Source: Pterobdella sp. o SKG-2022 (lineage: Eukaryota; Annelida; Clitellata; Hirudinida; Piscicolidae). Taken from it: a DNA stretch of 64,000 bases. The stretch covers positions 960,781 through 1,024,780 of the forward strand of contig OZ038322.1 in assembly GCA_964035795.1 (NCBI GenBank), in the 5' to 3' direction. The translations under genes and the position numbers were made by a program. The number at the start of each line of letters is the position of its first letter. Position 1 is the stretch's first letter. This document shows, piece after piece, positions 61,913 to 64,000 of the stretch. The notes under the pieces were generated by a model. The model had not been told where the DNA came from, ran no database searches, and saw only the letters and a list, made by a program, of their open reading frames with translations.

Positions 61913-61985
61913 ATTTAAAAGAAAAGCTATAATTTACGACAAGTATAGCCTTATCATGAAACGTTAGCATACTCAATTGATGTTT
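61913..61985. repeat. Partial MITE, family B
   Basis: Contains aagctataatttacgacaag, tatagccttatcatg and acgttagcata, matching the centre of the full copy at 35.7 kb in arm and loop. Confidence 0.5.
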
Positions 61986-62428
61986 TTAAAGCTTAATAAT
62001 AATAACAATAATAATATGATGGCGATGATAAAACTAACAGTGAATTATACGTATTATTTGATGATTGTTATCTACAATGTGTAACTTTGAACTTATACTT
62101 ATGCGCAAAAGTGGTTGGTAGCCAGGATTGAATGTATGAAGCTTGAAAAAGAGGGCATTTGATGGAGAGGATTTGTTGCAGAAATTTATTTCCAGTGCAA
62201 AGTGAACTTAGATTCACAAGTGCTTTTAAGCTCAAGATTATATTTTCTGAAAGCTTGGTCCTTCAAGTCAAATGCCATATGCAATGTTGCTGCATGTTTA
62301 TGGACGCAGGCACATAGTGCATATCAAAACTAATTGGAATCCAAAGTTTAAGGGGTTCATCAAAGGAGTTGCATATGCTTGTTTGAGTAGGAGAAAGGCA
62401 ACAATCACAAGTTTTTACAAACTATAAC

Positions 62429-62437
62429 ACACACACA

Positions 62438-62516
<79 letters not shown>
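62429..62516. repeat. (AC)n microsatellite
   Basis: About 88 bases of ac dinucleotides with one interruption. A GT-rich decayed tract continues at 62595-62780. Confidence 0.95.
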
Positions 62517-62518
<2 letters not shown>

Positions 62519-63017
62519 TCAAAATTGCATAGAGGAAGCAGAGACCTCAAATAAAAACGTACACAACAAAAGATCAATAAAACGACCACTACCCCGTGTG
62601 TGTGTGCGTGCCTGTGTGTTTGTGTACGTGTGAGTATTAATGTGCATGTGTGAGTTTTTTTGTGTACGTGAGTGTTTATGTGCATGTGTGAGTGTTTGTT
62701 TGTGTACGTGTCAGTAGGCATGTTTATTTTTGTTTGCGTGTGTGTGTGTAGGTGAGTGTGTGTAAGTGTGTGCTTTGAGACGTGTGAGTGGGCGGGAAAT
62801 ATAGCAGTCACACAGTGGCTGAGACTGACCCATATAAAAGACTCACAAGCAGTGTGGAGGTGTGTTCAGTTGGTAGTGTGGAATGAATTATAGGAAAAAA
62901 TCTTGGAGAAACACTACTAGTCATTCAAAACAAAACGAAATTATCGCAGACGAATAAAAACACTTCGAATTGATCATAATATATCGAATGCAAGTGCGCT
63001 TAAGAACAAATAGGTAG

Positions 63018-63310
<293 letters not shown>

Positions 63311-63311
63311 A

Positions 63312-63410
63312 AGAATTTCAAAAGTTCTTTAAGAAAAGCCACAGAGCAGTTCTTCCTAAAAAGCAAAAAACTATTTGAAAAAAAGTGGGTCACAGATGAA
63401 GTAAAGAATT
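63312..63410 (+). mobile_element. LINE fragment, plus orientation
   Basis: Translates as NFKSSLRKATEQFFLKSKKL then FEKKWVTDEVKNL, the same segment found in the minus-strand copy beginning at 63411. It forms the left arm of a second fold-back. Confidence 0.75.
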
Positions 63411-64000
63411 TGTGACCCACTTTTTTTCAAATAGTTTTTTGATTTTTGGGAAGAACTGCTCTGTGGTGTTTCTTTGAGAACTTTTGAAATTTTCCCAAAT
63501 TTCTTCTACTGTGCCATTTTTATTTTTGGGATATAAATATTTATTTAACTTCTTTATTGTTTCAGGAGATAGACTTGTTGTCTTGATATCATGAGGATTA
63601 TATTGACTGACTTTTTTTAGTTTTGTGTTTATATTGATGTCAATTCTTATTTTTGATATCACTGGGTGGTGATCTGGTATGTGTAAAGAATTTCTATGTG
63701 CTCTGGTATCTAGTATAAAGGCTCTGAACTTTTGATTGACCAGGATGTAATCCAACACATGTCCTCCTTCATTTTGGTTTGGATGTCTCCAAGACCACTG
63801 ATGAATTTTTTTATGAGGAAATAATGTGTTTGTGATTACTAAGCCATGGCTGGTGCAAAAGTCCAAAAGCCTTTCACCATTTTTGTTGTGAGTGTCGAGA
63901 TTGTGAATTCCACGAAGCCTTGTAGGCTTTACAGCTGGGCCAATTCGAGCATTGAAGTCTCCCAACATAAGCAATAAATCTTTATTATTTACTCCTTTTA
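63411..64000 (-). mobile_element. LINE endonuclease region (CFDP2-like), continues past the window
   Basis: The minus frame from 63974 is open for 194 codons: MLMLGDFNARIGP, then HQWSWRHPNQNEGGHVLDYI, LVNQKFRAFILDTRA, HIPDHHPVISKIRI and a linker ending EEIWENFKSSQRNTTEQFFP, KIKKLFEKKWVT. These are the catalytic GDFNA, HP...LDYILV and DHHPV blocks of a LINE apurinic-type endonuclease. The normal continuation after KKWVT (DEV..) is lost at the inversion point. The 5' part of the endonuclease lies beyond the right edge. Confidence 0.88.

Noticed and set aside
62422..62811. Long minus-strand frame rich in His/Thr and Cys/Val
   Set aside because: It is a translation of the (AC)n tract and its decayed GT-rich flank; no protein signature.

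Overview
This is a piece of an AT-rich animal nuclear genome. The genes are split by GT-AG introns and are interspersed with tRNA-derived SINEs, palindromic MITE-like elements, non-LTR retrotransposon pieces and microsatellites. No bacterial-style operons are present. The mix of short exons, AT-rich introns of a few hundred bases, an animal calcium-channel beta subunit, a CREB3-type factor and BRCA2 points to an invertebrate metazoan. A tunicate would fit the compact style, but that is a guess: no sequence seen here decides the phylum.

Layout. 1.2-8.4 kb (+): voltage-gated calcium channel beta subunit with a long Gln-rich tail. 9.4-13.3 kb (-): NAF1, the H/ACA snoRNP assembly factor, convergent with it. 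14.6-21.7 kb (-): a FAM234/ITFG3-like single-pass membrane protein with two competing 3' ends. 22.5-33.4 kb (+): a complete 17-exon TM9SF3 orthologue, with a 3.6 kb jockey/CR1-like LINE in one intron. 33.4-38.8 kb: transposon debris. 38.8-43.0 kb (+): a CREB3/CREB3L-type membrane-tethered bZIP factor. 43.8 kb (-): a 55-residue single-pass membrane microprotein, divergent from BRCA2. 44.2-53.0 kb (+): BRCA2 in only six exons. 54.0-55.3 kb (+): an intronless BTB-BACK protein. 55.6-56.2 kb: LINE debris. 56.3-57.3 kb (+): the 3' part of a jacalin-type lectin. 58.6-61.3 kb (-): the 3' part of an alpha-carbonic anhydrase. 62-64 kb: microsatellites and fold-back LINE copies.

The neighbours have no shared pathway: this is an ordinary animal gene neighbourhood. 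Gene models were built by hand from splice signals, reading-frame phase and recognition of the families. For CACNB, NAF1, TM9SF3 and BRCA2 the proposed exons sum to an exact number of codons. The most interesting items are the short BRCA2 tower with divergent BRC motifs, the microprotein that shares the BRCA2 promoter region, the 2A-like/PHD LINE, an in-frame alternative donor in TM9SF3, the FAM234 alternative ends, and the paired fold-backs at the right edge.
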